This document shows positions 22,501-30,929 of a stretch of DNA of 64,000 bases, in pieces; within the stretch, counting starts at the first letter, position 1; the number at the start of each line of letters is the position of its first letter. The position numbers and the translations under genes are program-made. Below the pieces are notes generated by a model that did no database searches, was not told the origin of the DNA, and saw only the letters and a list, made by a program, of their open reading frames with translations. The stretch is from Asterias rubens (Eukaryota > Echinodermata > Asteroidea > Forcipulatida > Asteriidae), in assembly GCF_902459465.1 (NCBI RefSeq), contig NC_047062.1, positions 30,436,673-30,500,672 of the forward strand. The letters are read 5' to 3'.

Positions 22501-24517
22501 TTTGCATATTTTGTACCACACTGGTAACTAAATATCAATACACCTAAATCCCTAAGGCAAACAAACCTAAGTTGTTATGGTATTGAAAGATAGGAGGTAA
22601 TATGCCTCTCCACTGTGACTAGCTTGCTCATCAGGCCTGATAAAGGCAAGGCCATATGGTCATTGCCTTGGTGCCCTTGAAAGGCTCCAGTAAATACTTA
22701 CAATTTCCTCATAGGGTCGGGGTGCCCTTTATCGAGGAGAAAATGCCTAAGTGCCCTTGCCCTTTCAAAAACGAAACATACAAGTGCTTGATGCTTTTCA
22801 GTGATTAATTTTTAGCCAAGATTTGCCGTATTAGGAAACTTAAACGTAAAGGTAAAATGAAATAAATATAAAAATGTGTTAATTTTATGTTAACGGTTTT
22901 TGGGTTGAACAAAGAATCGACTAGAAACGACCTCCGGATTAACGTGCCGGCGCTCTACCAACTGAGCTATCTAGCCCTATATTGGCGGTGTCCCTATTTT
23001 GTCAATATCTTTGTTCGGGGGTGCCAGTCAGAAGTTCTTAGAGAACTGTCTTTCTTTATTAACTGCGGAGTATATTTATCGGATTGTTTGGGAGACCTCT
23101 CAGTTCTGAAAAGAACTGTCCTTCTTTGTAACTACTACCTGGGTGGAAGGTATAGAAAATTGGCTGGGACAACTAATACTACTTTAGCTTTAAGAGAATC
23201 GTTATTAGCGGCACTACAGAGGAGTGAGTTCTTAAATTGGTCTCAAAGTTTCGACTAGCTTGCTCTAGGGTGTCGTGGCCGAGTGGATAAGAGCACCGAA
23301 CTCAAGCTCTGATGCTTCTGTTCAGCAGAGTGTGAGTTTGAATCCCGGTCGTGACACTTGTGTCCCTGAGCAAGGCACTTAACTATAATTGCTTCTCTCC
23401 ACCCAGGGGCAAATGGGTACCTGTGAGGGCAGAGATGGTTCTTGTGATTGGTTTAGCCGAGTAGCGCATATATTGCACACAGGCTGTATACTCCCCAGGG
23501 AGCTGAGATGGTTTAATGAATGATTAAAGGCCCAGTGACCAGGGGTAATATTGTCGGAAGCGCTTTGAGACACCCCTCGGGCGTGAAAAGCGCTATATAA
23601 AAATGGTCTATTATTATTATTATTAGTTGTCGCCAGGAGACTGATACCCCACTGTGTAATGCCTCAAACCATGTATCTAGACTAGTCAACTAAACTCTTT
23701 TGGGAGGTTTGAAAGTTGATCTGCCACAAAGATGCAGAAAGCAGAGTCCTGCTTTGTATCTCTGCTCATCCTCAAGAGGAGAAGAACACACTTTTTGAAA
23801 ATTATGTCAACAAAAATTACAGTAGGCCTGCTATTTTTTCTCAGAACCAATATTGCAATACCCCAGAGATTTTATCTACCAGAACATGGTTCTCAACCAT
23901 GCATAAACCTACTCAATTCTTTCTGTACTGTGGGAAAAGCTTTTGAAGTTATTGAAAAACCAAAAGGACTTTAGAAATACAACAATTGTGTTCTTTCCCA
24001 ACAAAAGAAGTGCCCAACAATCGGCCATAGCTCAGCCCAATTAACTCCATAGGTCTATGGTTGAGTGGCTGAGTTCATGAATAAATTCTGCCTTCATGTG
24101 TTGAGCCTACAAGGCTGAGCCAAAGGACTCGCCCATTTGGGCCTCTGCAAGGTTCATTGGGGGCCAGGAGTATGTGTCGGTCTCTAGGATTGACATTTTT
24201 TATACAACTTTGTATACAACTGACCTGTTATTTGTATCTGTAGTGTACATTTGTAAATAGATCACTTTTAATTTGTTTTAAGTGCATCGAGGCATTTTGG
24301 GTTATGTTTACACTCCCGCAGTCAGGTAGCCCCAATTGTGAGTGTCAATAATTAAATTTGCAACCTCCAAAATGCTCTGAAAGACCATGAAAGTAATATC
24401 GATATCCAATTTGATAGGGCTGAATATTGTTTGAAGCTTTGCATGGTGTGGATATAAATAGGAAGAAACTATAAATAAATGGTAAATCTGCGGATACAAC
24501 CATATTTCTACCTCCAT
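13531..24517 (-). CDS. BHMT: Betaine-homocysteine S-methyltransferase (BHMT)
   Basis: Moves a methyl group from betaine to homocysteine, giving dimethylglycine and methionine, in the cytosol. Coding exons in transcript order: 24512-24517 (ATG GAG; start uncertain), 21529-21661, 19280-19416, 18170-18361, 17229-17376, 16248-16436, 15260-15390, 14044-14138, 13531-13603 (TGA at 13531-13533). All phases join to about 367 residues. Zinc ligands of the homocysteine methyltransferase barrel are visible: VNC (Cys214) and GGCC (Cys298/299), close to human 217/299/300. Also seen are [22 protein letters not shown] and GYEPYHIRA. The chain stops after an [17 protein letters not shown] segment and lacks the roughly 40-45 residue C-terminal tail of human BHMT (406 aa), as BHMT2 does. 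Introns are loaded with SINEs and MITEs. Confidence 0.93.
13840..13955 (-). mobile_element. tRNA-Leu-like SINE, antisense
   Basis: Minus-strand order: GTGTCATGGCC..., CTCTGGTGTTTCTGATCAGC, GTGTGGGTTCGAATCCCAGT, then the GTCCTTTAGCAAGACACTT tail. In the last BHMT intron. Confidence 0.75.
14258..14640. mobile_element. MITE family A, reversed copy
   Basis: In the BHMT intron between 14138 and 15260. Starts TTAAAGGCAGTGGACACTAT, ends TAGTATCCACTGCCTTTAA, central palindrome GACCTCAGGTTCTAAATCTGAGGTC-like. Internal words run in the opposite order to the 7016 copy. Confidence 0.88.
14690..14945 (-). mobile_element. SINE carrying one 78-bp module
   Basis: Plus-strand reading: one satellite-type module (CACCTACTCCTGTGGCTTAA ... 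GATGTAGGCATGTATCATCC), then GGAGCCTGGCTTGAGCAGAATG, then an antisense tRNA-Leu-like head ending CACTCGGCCACGAC. This single-copy form is the likely founder arrangement of the array at 3517-4614. Confidence 0.8.
15405..15860. repeat. Tandem repeat, about 135-bp unit, 3.5 copies
   Basis: Units contain CCTCTCGTGATAACATGTGT, GACACTTTTAGAGTACATAA and ATAGATCGTACATTTTGATA. Located in a BHMT intron. Many GTAC/TGTACGA palindromic words. Confidence 0.85.
15895..16235 (-). mobile_element. tRNA-derived SINE family N, antisense
   Basis: Antisense Asn-like head (CGAACGACCTCGGTAAATG ... GCTCTATTAAC), then GTCAGAAGCCATATAACCGT and AACCTGGGAAGCGGCAGCCG as at 50436-50760. Its end, GAATTGACTAGAGTGG-like, stops about 13 bases from the BHMT splice donor at 16246-16247. 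Confidence 0.75.
16465..16884. mobile_element. MITE family A with internal duplication
   Basis: Lacks the left terminal repeat and ends GGTGTCCAGTGCCTTTAAA. A 40-base segment (TTAATTGTTGGCATAAAAAC...) is present twice, at 16465-16504 and 16542-16581, flanking 37 bases that match the antisense of the family N SINE word CAACCTGGGAAGCGGCAGCC. Central core is of the AAGACTTCAGGC / GCCTTTTATTAGGC type. Confidence 0.8.
17400..17760. repeat. SINE family D fragment and repeat J fragment
   Basis: GGTCATGGGTTCGAATCCTA (B box) followed by AGTGCTAGCACACATGGGTG belongs to the family D SINE. 17590-17745 is an antisense copy of repeat J (AACTGAGAAGTCTCC, AAGACAGTTCTCTG). Confidence 0.65.
17835..18105. mobile_element. 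SINE tail with ATT microsatellite
   Basis: TACCCAGGAGTAAATGGGTA, TAGCCGTGTAGCGCATATTA, GGAAGCTGAGATGAGTT and a (TTA)n end match the 3' part of the Leu-like SINEs at 19837 and 23268. Confidence 0.7.
18418..18770. mobile_element. MITE family A interrupted by a small hairpin
   Basis: Family A words resume on either side of 18473-18545, a roughly 70-base insert whose ends are inverted (TTTTTTTGAGATATGG / CCATACCTCAAAAA). The right end of the MITE is replaced at 18779 by an antisense family N SINE. Confidence 0.7.
18779..18870 (-). mobile_element. tRNA-derived SINE family N, antisense
   Basis: GGTTGAACAAAGAATTGACT, GTGGGATTCGAACCAACGAC (antisense B box) and GCCGGCGCTCTACCAAT (antisense A-box side). 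Confidence 0.75.
19477..19640. mobile_element. Foldback element with CCCAGGTC end, partial
   Basis: Starts CCCAGGTCAAAATTCCAGTT and contains repeated AACTGGTTT / AACTAGGTT words. The fuller copy is at 59591-59862. Confidence 0.7.
19837..20146 (+). mobile_element. tRNA-Leu-like SINE, near full length
   Basis: Head: GTTGTGGCCGAGCGGATAAG, ACTCAAGTTCTGATGC (CAA-type anticodon loop, long variable arm), GTGTGGGTTCGAATCCCAGT. Tail: CACTTGTGTCCCTGAGCAAG-like, CTCTCCACCCAGGGGTAAAT, AAAGCGCTATATAAAAACG, (TTA)n. In a BHMT intron. Confidence 0.85.
20673..20918. mobile_element. Foldback element
   Basis: Inverted ends: TGTTATGTTGGCGTAACGAG near 20694 and GGGTTACGCCAACATAGC near 20895, with an AT-rich middle including an 11-15 T run. 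No coding potential. The flanking 20147-20672 and 20919-21110 show nothing recognised. Confidence 0.65.
21115..21420. mobile_element. MITE family A, diverged
   Basis: Retains GGCTATTACTCAAAATATG, GGCATCTGAAAGCACACAAG, TTTCACAGGTTTGTTATTTT and TTTGACAATTACCAAAGGT. Ends about 110 bases from a BHMT exon. Confidence 0.8.
21747..21987 (+). pseudogene. Non-LTR retrotransposon RT C-terminal remnant
   Basis: A short frame reads [18 protein letters not shown], close to the GDRAFSVAAPRLWNxLP signature after the reverse transcriptase domain of many non-LTR elements (CR1/Jockey-like). Two overlapping frames are needed to extend it, so it is a decayed fragment. It lies between BHMT exons on the opposite strand. 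Confidence 0.7.
22327..22352. repeat. Poly-C / poly-A tract
   Basis: A run of about 12 C followed by about 11 A. Confidence 0.8.
22640..22770. repeat. Dispersed repeat family I
   Basis: GGTCATTGCCTTGGTGCCCT, GAGGAGAAAATGCC and AAAAACGAAACATAC in family order. Confidence 0.65.
22901..23268. mobile_element. Family N SINE (antisense) joined to repeat J
   Basis: GTTGAACAAAGAATCGACTA, CGACCTCCGGATTAACGTGC, AACTGAGCTATCTAGCCCTA and GGGGGTGCCAGTCAGAAG run straight into repeat J (from about 23034), so one inserted in or replaced part of the other. Confidence 0.75.
23268..23626 (+). mobile_element. tRNA-Leu-like SINE, full length
   Basis: GTGTCGTGGCCGAGTGGATA, GAACTCAAGCTCTGATG, TGAGTTTGAATCCCGGTCGT, a long tail with CAGGGGCAAATGGGTACCTG, TAGCCGAGTAGCGCATAT, AAAGCGCTATATAAAAATGG and a (TTA)n end. 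Best-preserved copy in the window with 51339-51718. Confidence 0.88.
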
Positions 24518-24607
24518 GATACAACGATCTGGATGGAAGTCTCTTTTTGTGGGAGTGTTGGCCCTGATGATTGACAGGATTGCTTCATTTAATTTTTGGA
24601 TGTTATT
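24512..24607 (-). other. BHMT: Probable BHMT exon with start codon
   Basis: On the minus strand a tttAG acceptor at 24608 and a GTAGAA donor next to 24512 bound a 96-base exon. It ends ATC ATG GAG, which joins in phase 0 to AAA GGG CTT of the next BHMT exon. ATG at 24515-24517 has a good context (A at -3, G at +4). The whole exon is open in the same frame (32 codons ending [15 protein letters not shown]), so translation could start further upstream, but I cannot join it in frame to the next candidate at 25342-25391. Confidence 0.55.
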
Positions 24608-25341
24608 CTAAACAGCACACAGCATGCATGACCATACACAGCTAGACACTGGTAATTTTGAAAGATTTCAATCACCAGAAAGTTTAAATCGTTATATCAA
24701 TTATTCAGAGATCATAAACTTTATAAAAAAGACTAACTAACTTACAAAAAAAAAGGTGTGGCCTGACGTTTCGACCCTAGGCCTCTAGGTAGCAAAGTCT
24801 TTTGTGAAGTCTTTTTTTCAGAGTCTTTCTCTGATTCTATCATACTAAATGATAGGTCGGCTGAAATGGAAGCTGTGTTATTTTTCATCAATGGTTATAA
24901 GAAAACCAATTAAGAATAATCTTGTTTTTATTTTTGAATAAATATAAAGACTCCCTGCCGTGGTGAAAACACGGAAAGATATCCAACTTGTGACGTCCAT
25001 TTGCATTATTTTATTAATTTTCATTTTATTGGTGGGGACCTACCCCCAACTTATTTACTACTTCTAGATACTATAGTTTATAGAACTTAGAAGAAACTAT
25101 AGTTTCTAGAAGTCACCACGAACGATAGCGGAACGCTTATCTTACTCTTTTAGTAACCTCTAACTTAGTTACTACCACTTTTTTATTCTAGTTGTAATGT
25201 TTATTTATTTTACCTTTTTTGACGACGATGATTCCATTTCGTCTACGGCAGACTGGCGATTTGAAAATGGCGACTTATTAACTCCTTTTGAGCGACTGAC
25301 ACAGACCCAGCTCAAATAACCATGGAGCTATATAAACTTAC

Positions 25342-25391
25342 AAGAGCTGGTTGATGACTTCCAGCTGAGAATGTGAGAAGCGCACAGTCAT
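25342..25391 (-). other. Candidate BHMT 5' exon or uORF
   Basis: On the minus strand ATG at 25389-25391 opens 16 codons beginning MTVRFSHSQLEVINQL and runs into a strong GTAAGTTT donor at 25341. Spliced directly to 24607 it would shift frame and stop after a few codons, making it a uORF; an unseen exon between the two could restore frame. It lies about 50 bases from sequence that looks like the start of the LRR1 transcript. Confidence 0.35.
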
Positions 25392-25620
25392 CTCTCTGTG
25401 ATCAAAACAAATGAGCACATGTGTCAATAAACAATTTCAATGGAGGGCGCTGTTCCATTTTACCGACGGAACTTGAATGTCTAGCTCCTGTAAGACTGCG
25501 TGCGTTCAGTATAGGTAACCGGAGACTGGTTAGCAGTCTATTCTTTTTTTATTTTCATTTCCCCGAAGTTAAGTTTTTGCGGGGAATTCAAAGAGGCTAA
25601 ACTTGTGTTTTGCTTGTAAA
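25392..25620. promoter_or_regulatory. Probable BHMT/LRR1 bidirectional promoter
   Basis: The candidate BHMT 5' exon ends at 25391 (- strand) and a candidate LRR1 non-coding exon ends with a GTAAAA donor at 25684 (+ strand). The interval carries GGAGGGCGCTG at about 25442 and no obvious TATA box. Position is inferred; no transcript ends are visible. Confidence 0.4.
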
Positions 25621-25967
25621 AACGGTAGCTGCCCACACTGTGAAAGGAGTTGTTCAAACGGATGGATCAGCCATAGTATACAGGTAAAAAGCTTAATACT
25701 TTTTAACATTTAGAACAAATTGTAAAGATAAAATTTGAAGGAAGGATTAGATGAATTATTATTAGACTTTGGACTTGGAGTTTAGAAGTTGAACTGTTTA
25801 CTGCCTGTGTTGTATGCTATACACAGCTACTGCAGTTGCCGGTGCATTGCCAATGCAATGGTAGCCAATGATGCCCAATGATAGCCCTGGTAAGACACCA
25901 GTTTCCATTGCATTGTGTGCAACGGAGGAGGCCAACCTGGACTACATGTAGGTAGGCCTATGGCCCT

Positions 25968-26047
25968 TAGTTGCGATAATCGTAACCCTCCATCCTCCCG
26001 ACCGTCGGGAGGATCGGGAGGATGGAGGGTTACGATTATCGCAACTA
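25968..26047. repeat. Hairpin with perfect 34-bp arms
   Basis: Left arm 25968-26001 (TAGTTGCGATAATCG...), loop 26002-26013, right arm 26014-26047 (...CGATTATCGCAACTA). The arms match at all 34 positions. TA at both edges would fit a Tc1/mariner-type target duplication. Located in the putative first intron of LRR1. Confidence 0.9.
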
Positions 26048-26119
26048 TATGGCCCTATGCCAATGGCAATGACTGCAGTATAGTATAAGTATGCTATGCC
26101 AATGATGGCTGCATGCAAA

Positions 26120-26496
26120 AAGGTTTATCGCGACAGAACCGCAATGCGTTGTGGGTAATAAGATGGGGCAGTTTGCTATGCAGTGTATGTTGTCATGTAC
26201 GACTCGCACACGCATCGCCTATACCTTTATGTGGGTTCAACAGCGCCCTCTCTTGATACTTTGCTATTCGCGGTAAACCTTAAATGCATCAATCACACAC
26301 TGACTGCACTGCACTGTACAGAGTGGAAATGAAATGGACTCAATAAGGTTTACCGCGAATAGCGTAATATCAAGAGAGGGTGCTGTTGAACCCACACAAA
26401 GGTATGGCGTTGTGTGCGCGAGTCGTAGAAACTGCATAGAAACCGCCCCATATTCCTTCCCACAACGCATTGCGGTTCTGAATCGCGATAAACCTT
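26120..26496. mobile_element. Large foldback element
   Basis: Left arm 26120-26281 and right arm 26345-26496 are imperfect inverted copies with a 63-base spacer. Ends AAGGTTTATCGCGA / TCGCGATAAACCTT; inner ends TTCGCGGTAAACCTT / AAGGTTTACCGCGAA. Each arm carries an AGCGCCCTCTCTTGATA-type word. Confidence 0.88.
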
Positions 26497-27049
26497 ATTG
26501 AATAGGCCTACTTTTTACTCATTCAATCATATCATACTGAACTGGGACTTGGAGAACAACAATTTTATATCACTGAGTCAATACTGTCCGTTGCAGTGCA
26601 AGTGTTTGTCTTTTTGACCATCATGGAGGATGGAGAATAAGTTTGACCATATAAATGATATTGACTGACACTGACAGTTAGTACTATTTGTGACCCATGG
26701 TGACACTGACTTTATAGGGAAAATAATAGTTGCGATGATGTAATCTTCCTCCTGACGGCGGAGCCGGAGAAATAAATAAGTACATAAAATAATAATTTGC
26801 TATTTTGGAGAGTTAAAATTAGTGAAAAAGTGGTGGGATGATACAGAAATCTCCCCTTTGTCAGTTTCATTGAATATCAGGTCTAAACCTTTGCAAAAAG
26901 TAGTCTTGGAGGAATTACTTGATTGACCCGATATTTAAATTCAATTCATTTAACTTGTGTAATCATGATTTAGTTTTAAAATGTTAAAATAGTTTTTTAA
27001 ACATGTTTTTGACATCCTCGGGAGTATGTTGTACTCGCCAGACATTGCC

Positions 27050-27240
27050 AGGCCATAATTTTAAATGGTTGTGATAATTGTACCCTAGTACCAACTTAGA
27101 GGGAGCTGTTTGTCCTTAGAGGGAGCTGTTTGTCCGAATGTTTTAAACTATCAACAATTCTCCAATCCCTTATTACCAATTAAGTTTATACTAAATGTAT
27201 GCTTACAATTATTTTAAGTAACTACCAAGTGCCCATTTAT
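27050..27240. mobile_element. MITE family A fragment, reversed
   Basis: GAGGGAGCTGTTTGTCC is duplicated in tandem (20-base unit, 27097-27136); then ATGTTTTAAACTATCAACA and AAGTTTATACTAAATG... as in reversed family A copies. Confidence 0.65.
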
Positions 27241-27364
27241 CAAAGTGTCAGCTGGAAATGAAAACAGCGAAGAGATGGTAGTTCTAAAAAGATTTGAAGC
27301 ATTGAATGAATTTTCTATAAATTTTTTTTATACAGCAGAACAAGGACTGTAATCACCAATCAAG

Positions 27365-30068
27365 ATGCGTCTATCATGTGATGTTGAGCTCAAGAACCGT
27401 CTGCTGCCCTCACATGGTATGAAAGGGAAAGGCCGACCCTTGAGATGCTCTTTGGCGATTGGTCGGCGAGGCGGGAACAGCAGTAATGGGCAAGAGGGTG
27501 CTGTCTTCCTCATGGTGTGCTCGGCAAAAGATAAAACTGGCACTAAATATAAGGTGTGTAGGGTCACTCTTTAGGCATTAAATGGGTACGGGCCTGGAAG
27601 GATGCAAAGACCACAGGGGGCTGTATGGCCTCTGTTGCCCTATTAAGTGTGTTCAGCAGGGAAGTAACACAAAATGTTTAGGAGCCCCGATGAGATTTTG
27701 GTAGCCCGAATCACACAACGTGTCTTGAGTCACGACACAAATTGGTCATCAAAAGTATTTCACTTTTCAATATACAGCACAGTTCATTATTGTTTGCGAT
27801 GATAATTTTTGCATTATTTTTCCACTCGCCCGCCCAGCTATCACTGGAAAAATGTGATAATGTCATTTTGTAAAATATACCAAATAATAAATAATAACAA
27901 ATTGGAGCCCTGCTTATACATCTTTCCGTCTTTGATTTCAGTTGAAGGGTAATATGGAGCAAGTATTCACCAGGTTTGTCCAAGAAGGTAAAGCAACGCT
28001 TCGTCTCAAGGAACCAGAACAAGATATCTGCATCAGTAAGGTACATCTAGAATACACCCCCAATCCCAACCCTACGACTTCAGGAAAAGTCTTGGAAAAA
28101 ACTATAAAAAGCATTAATACGCCTCTCTTAATATTTATGCATGACGTCATAATTCTTACCCAAAATGAGCCCCCATCACTTGCAGTGGCTGCGCCCCTCG
28201 CTCGTTTTGGATTAGCATTGTGACGTACCTCATGCATAAATATTAAGAAAGGCGTATAATAATATTCAGGGCTCAAAATTAACAGTGGACCCAGGGCAAG
28301 TTTTTTTAATTTTATTTTGATTTGTTTATGCAAGTCGCCGGACACACAAGGCCTGAAGGCCACTTCAAGGTGTGAGCTACAAATAATTTTTTTTTACCGG
28401 GGCTGTTGCCACCTACTGCTGGGGCTGAAACAGGGTTACCCCCATTTTACAGTCCATACGGATGTAGGCTTGGGTATTATTCCTGCCCTGCAAATACCTT
28501 GATTTATAAACAAATTAAATTATCTTAAAACCATGATTGTTTTTATGCTTATTTAAAACCATGTTTTGTACTTCACGTAACTAAAGAACAAAATTGATCT
28601 TAATCCTTTCAGGCGGACCCCTTGCAGTTGAAGAATTTCCTCTCGGTATTGAAGCTCGGCTGCCAGGGCAGCAAGCTTGAGAAGGTTCACCTTTCAACCC
28701 TGACCCCAGCAACCTCCGCCCAGGTTGAACGCCCCAAGACAAAGATGGTGATTCTACAGAGATCCGACTACCCAATACGGGAACGGTTTCCAAAAGGCCT
28801 GGAATCCCTGAGGGTGAATGGATGCAGTCTGTCCCGCATCGATTCTCGCATACTTGGACTTAAACATCTACGTGCTCTGGATCTGAGCAAGAATCGCATC
28901 CGGACGCTGCCTGATGATCCAGGACAATCGACAGCCCTTGTCGAGTTAAAGCTAGCAGACAACCTCCTGGAGAGACTTCCTCCAGCCCTTTGTCTCAGCA
29001 GTCTCAGGAACACCTTGCAGTTCCTGGACCTCGCCGGCAACAATCTCAAATTTCTCCCTCCTCAAATATGTGAGATGACGTCCCTGCTGCGACTGCACGT
29101 TGCAAACAATCAGCTGACAACTCTCCCCGAAAACTTTGGACGTCTGGAGAAGTTGAGATTCTTTAGCGCCCAAGAGAATCAGATGGTGGTGCTGCCATTC
29201 TCTTTCATGGACCTGTCGATGGATGAAGTAGACCTTTCAGGAAACTGCTTTCAGCTGGCGGAACAAGAAGCCAGTGCCAGTCACATGCAGAGAACCTCAG
29301 AAGAGTTCCCGACACTCTTGGAGGTCACTGCAAGATCCATCAAGAAGCAGAGGTATGTTGCCTTTAAATTTCTTCAAAGATATCAACTTACTTGGTGAGA
29401 AGCACTGCAGCTGTTGGTAGTTTCAACCATTTTGAAAAAGGATTCCCTTTGAAGTAATTTGGTTTGGATAAATCAACAGTTTGGGGGAGTTTGAGAAGTA
29501 AAGGACAGGGTGATTTGAGAGGTACTGGCAAAGCATTTTTGGGGCAGTTTGAGAAGTAATGGGCAGGGCTGTTTAAGAAGTAACAGGCAGGGCAGTTTGG
29601 GGCTGTTTGAGAAGTAACAGACAGGACAGTTTGGGGTGGTTTAAGAAGTAACACACAAGTTATTTTGGCTTTCGGGCTGTTTGAGAAGTAACAGCCAAGG
29701 CGGCTTTTGGCAGTTTGAGAAGTAACAGCCAAGGTGGTTTGGGGGGGTTTGAGAAGTATCAGGCAGGGCGGTTTGAGGACTTTTGCTATTACCTGCACTC
29801 ATTTGATTTTATTTTTAGGGTACCCTACACTGAGGAAGACCTCCCCCGCCATCTTCACCACCATCTATCCCAAGTCAAGTGGTGTGTCTGCAGCAATCCC
29901 TGCTTCCAGCCCTACGCCAAGCATCGAGTCCCTTTCAACCTCCACCGTGTTGCCCACACCCTGGTTGGGCCCACATCGGCACCGGTAGAAGGATTCCTGT
30001 GCTCTGCCTTCTGCTGGTCCAATCTGCAGGCCAACCCGAATGCCCCATGGAAATGCAAACGGAAGTGA
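27365..30068 (+). CDS. LRR1: Leucine-rich repeat protein 1 (LRR1/PPIL5)
   Basis: Substrate receptor of the CUL2-LRR1 ubiquitin ligase, which ubiquitylates MCM7 and unloads the CMG helicase when replication ends; nuclear. Exons 27365-27553, 27942-28040, 28613-29352, 29819-30068 (TGA 30066-30068) join in phase to 425 residues, close to human (414). The N-terminal region (residues 1-96; MRLSCDVEL, VQEGKATLRLKEP, DICISK) matches the family PH-like part. Leucine-rich repeats span about 155-310 (LRALDLSKNRIRTLP, LQFLDLAGNNLKFLP). The C-terminus has a CVCSNPC ... CSAFC cysteine pattern and HRVAHTL. ATG at 27365 is preceded by a TATACAG acceptor at 27335, so a 5' UTR exon lies upstream, perhaps ending at 25683. 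Intron 3 contains a minisatellite. Confidence 0.95.
28328..28490 (+). repeat. Dispersed repeat with one 78-bp module
   Basis: CAAGTCGCCGGACACACAAG then GGCCACTTCAAGGTGTGAGC, GGGCTGAAACAGGGTTACCC and CGGATGTAGGCTTGGGTA. Same order as 60493-60610 and (antisense) 6560-6710. In an LRR1 intron. Confidence 0.75.
29465..29790. repeat. Minisatellite in LRR1 intron, 33-40 bp units
   Basis: About nine degenerate units of the type GGCAGTTTGAGAAGTAACAG, separated by variable GGGC / GGTGGTTTGGGG spacers. Low-stop frames here are repeat artefacts. Confidence 0.85.
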
Positions 30069-30199
30069 GTGGGATGGGATGTTGGACAAAGGTAACTTTA
30101 GGTAAATGCCTCCGCGCACTGTGGTGTATTATGGTGTAAAGTGCCTCAGGTCAACAATCTATAGGAGCTCAGTCAGTTGACCTTACAATCTCCCATTGT

Positions 30200-30925
30200 T
30201 GCATAACCTGGCGTGGCAGTCTAGTGCACCGGGATCAAGTTCATGGTTTACCATAATTGCTTCTCTCCACCTACGTGTATAAATGGGAACCCTTGAGGAC
30301 TGAGATACTTACCCTCAGCGCTAATTTGAGCAGCTTGGTGTAATGCTCCCCAGGGAGTTGGACAAGTTTTAGGAATAGTCCGAGTCGAACAGGGATAGTA
30401 ATGCCCTAAAGTGTCTTTAATGTAATATCTAGGATGTGCACTTTTCTAGAAAACAAATTGTTATTACTGTTAGGCCTATTATTGTATTTATATTATTATA
30501 TGTGATCAGCTTGGCTTAGTTGTTTTTCCCCTGCCTGTTCATCTCTGTCGACCCCTGTTCGAATCCCATCTAATACTGGAGCCTTGTGTATAAAGGGTTT
30601 ATTCAGATCCTACATGATTGCGTGGGTTTCCCCAATTTGGGGTTTTCCTTCCCAAATCTTAAAACTGAACATTTCTTCTCATTTCCTTTTCATCCTGGTA
30701 TTGGTGCTAATAGTGCCGTTGCGTGTGTAAATAAATAAAATAAATTAAAATATTTATAAACATACGTTATGTTTTGATGTATTCAATTCAATTCATTGTG
30801 TCGGGTGGTTGGGTTGGTGTAGAGGTATCTTTTTTCACCTTCCACCTCTAGACCGCGATTCGAATCACGCTGAGGGCAATAATACGTGAATTGAGTTTTC
30901 AGTCCCTACCTGACTGTGTGGGTTT
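30200..30925 (+). mobile_element. Cluster of three degraded tRNA-derived SINEs
   Basis: About 30205-30450 (GCTTCTCTCCACCTACGTG tail), 30505-30670 (GTTCGAATCCCATCTAATAC, GATTGCGTGGGTTTCCCC) and 30810-30925 (GGGTTGGTGTAGAGGTATC, GATTCGAATCACGCTGAGGG, GACTGTGTGGGTTTTCCCC). The last two share the CCTACNTGA-TTGNGTGGGTTTTCC tail, so they form their own family. AATAAA at 30730-30735 might be used by LRR1 but is far from the stop. Confidence 0.65.
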
Positions 30926-30929
30926 TCCC

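Noticed and set aside
23268..23360. tRNA-Leu gene
   Set aside because: A and B boxes and a CAA-type loop are present, but the acceptor stem is poor, and the same head with the same long tail and ATT end occurs many times, so it is a SINE.
24308..24517. 69-codon minus frame starting at the proposed BHMT ATG
   Set aside because: Read-through beyond the GTAGAA donor; the BHMT reading joins the exon at 21661 instead.
27711..28363. Open frames of 111 and 141 codons on the minus strand
   Set aside because: They overlap an LRR1 exon and repeats, show no family motifs and have no consistent splice sites.
28622..29398. Stand-alone LRR protein of 258 residues
   Set aside because: It is the large third coding exon of LRR1; upstream and downstream exons join it in phase.
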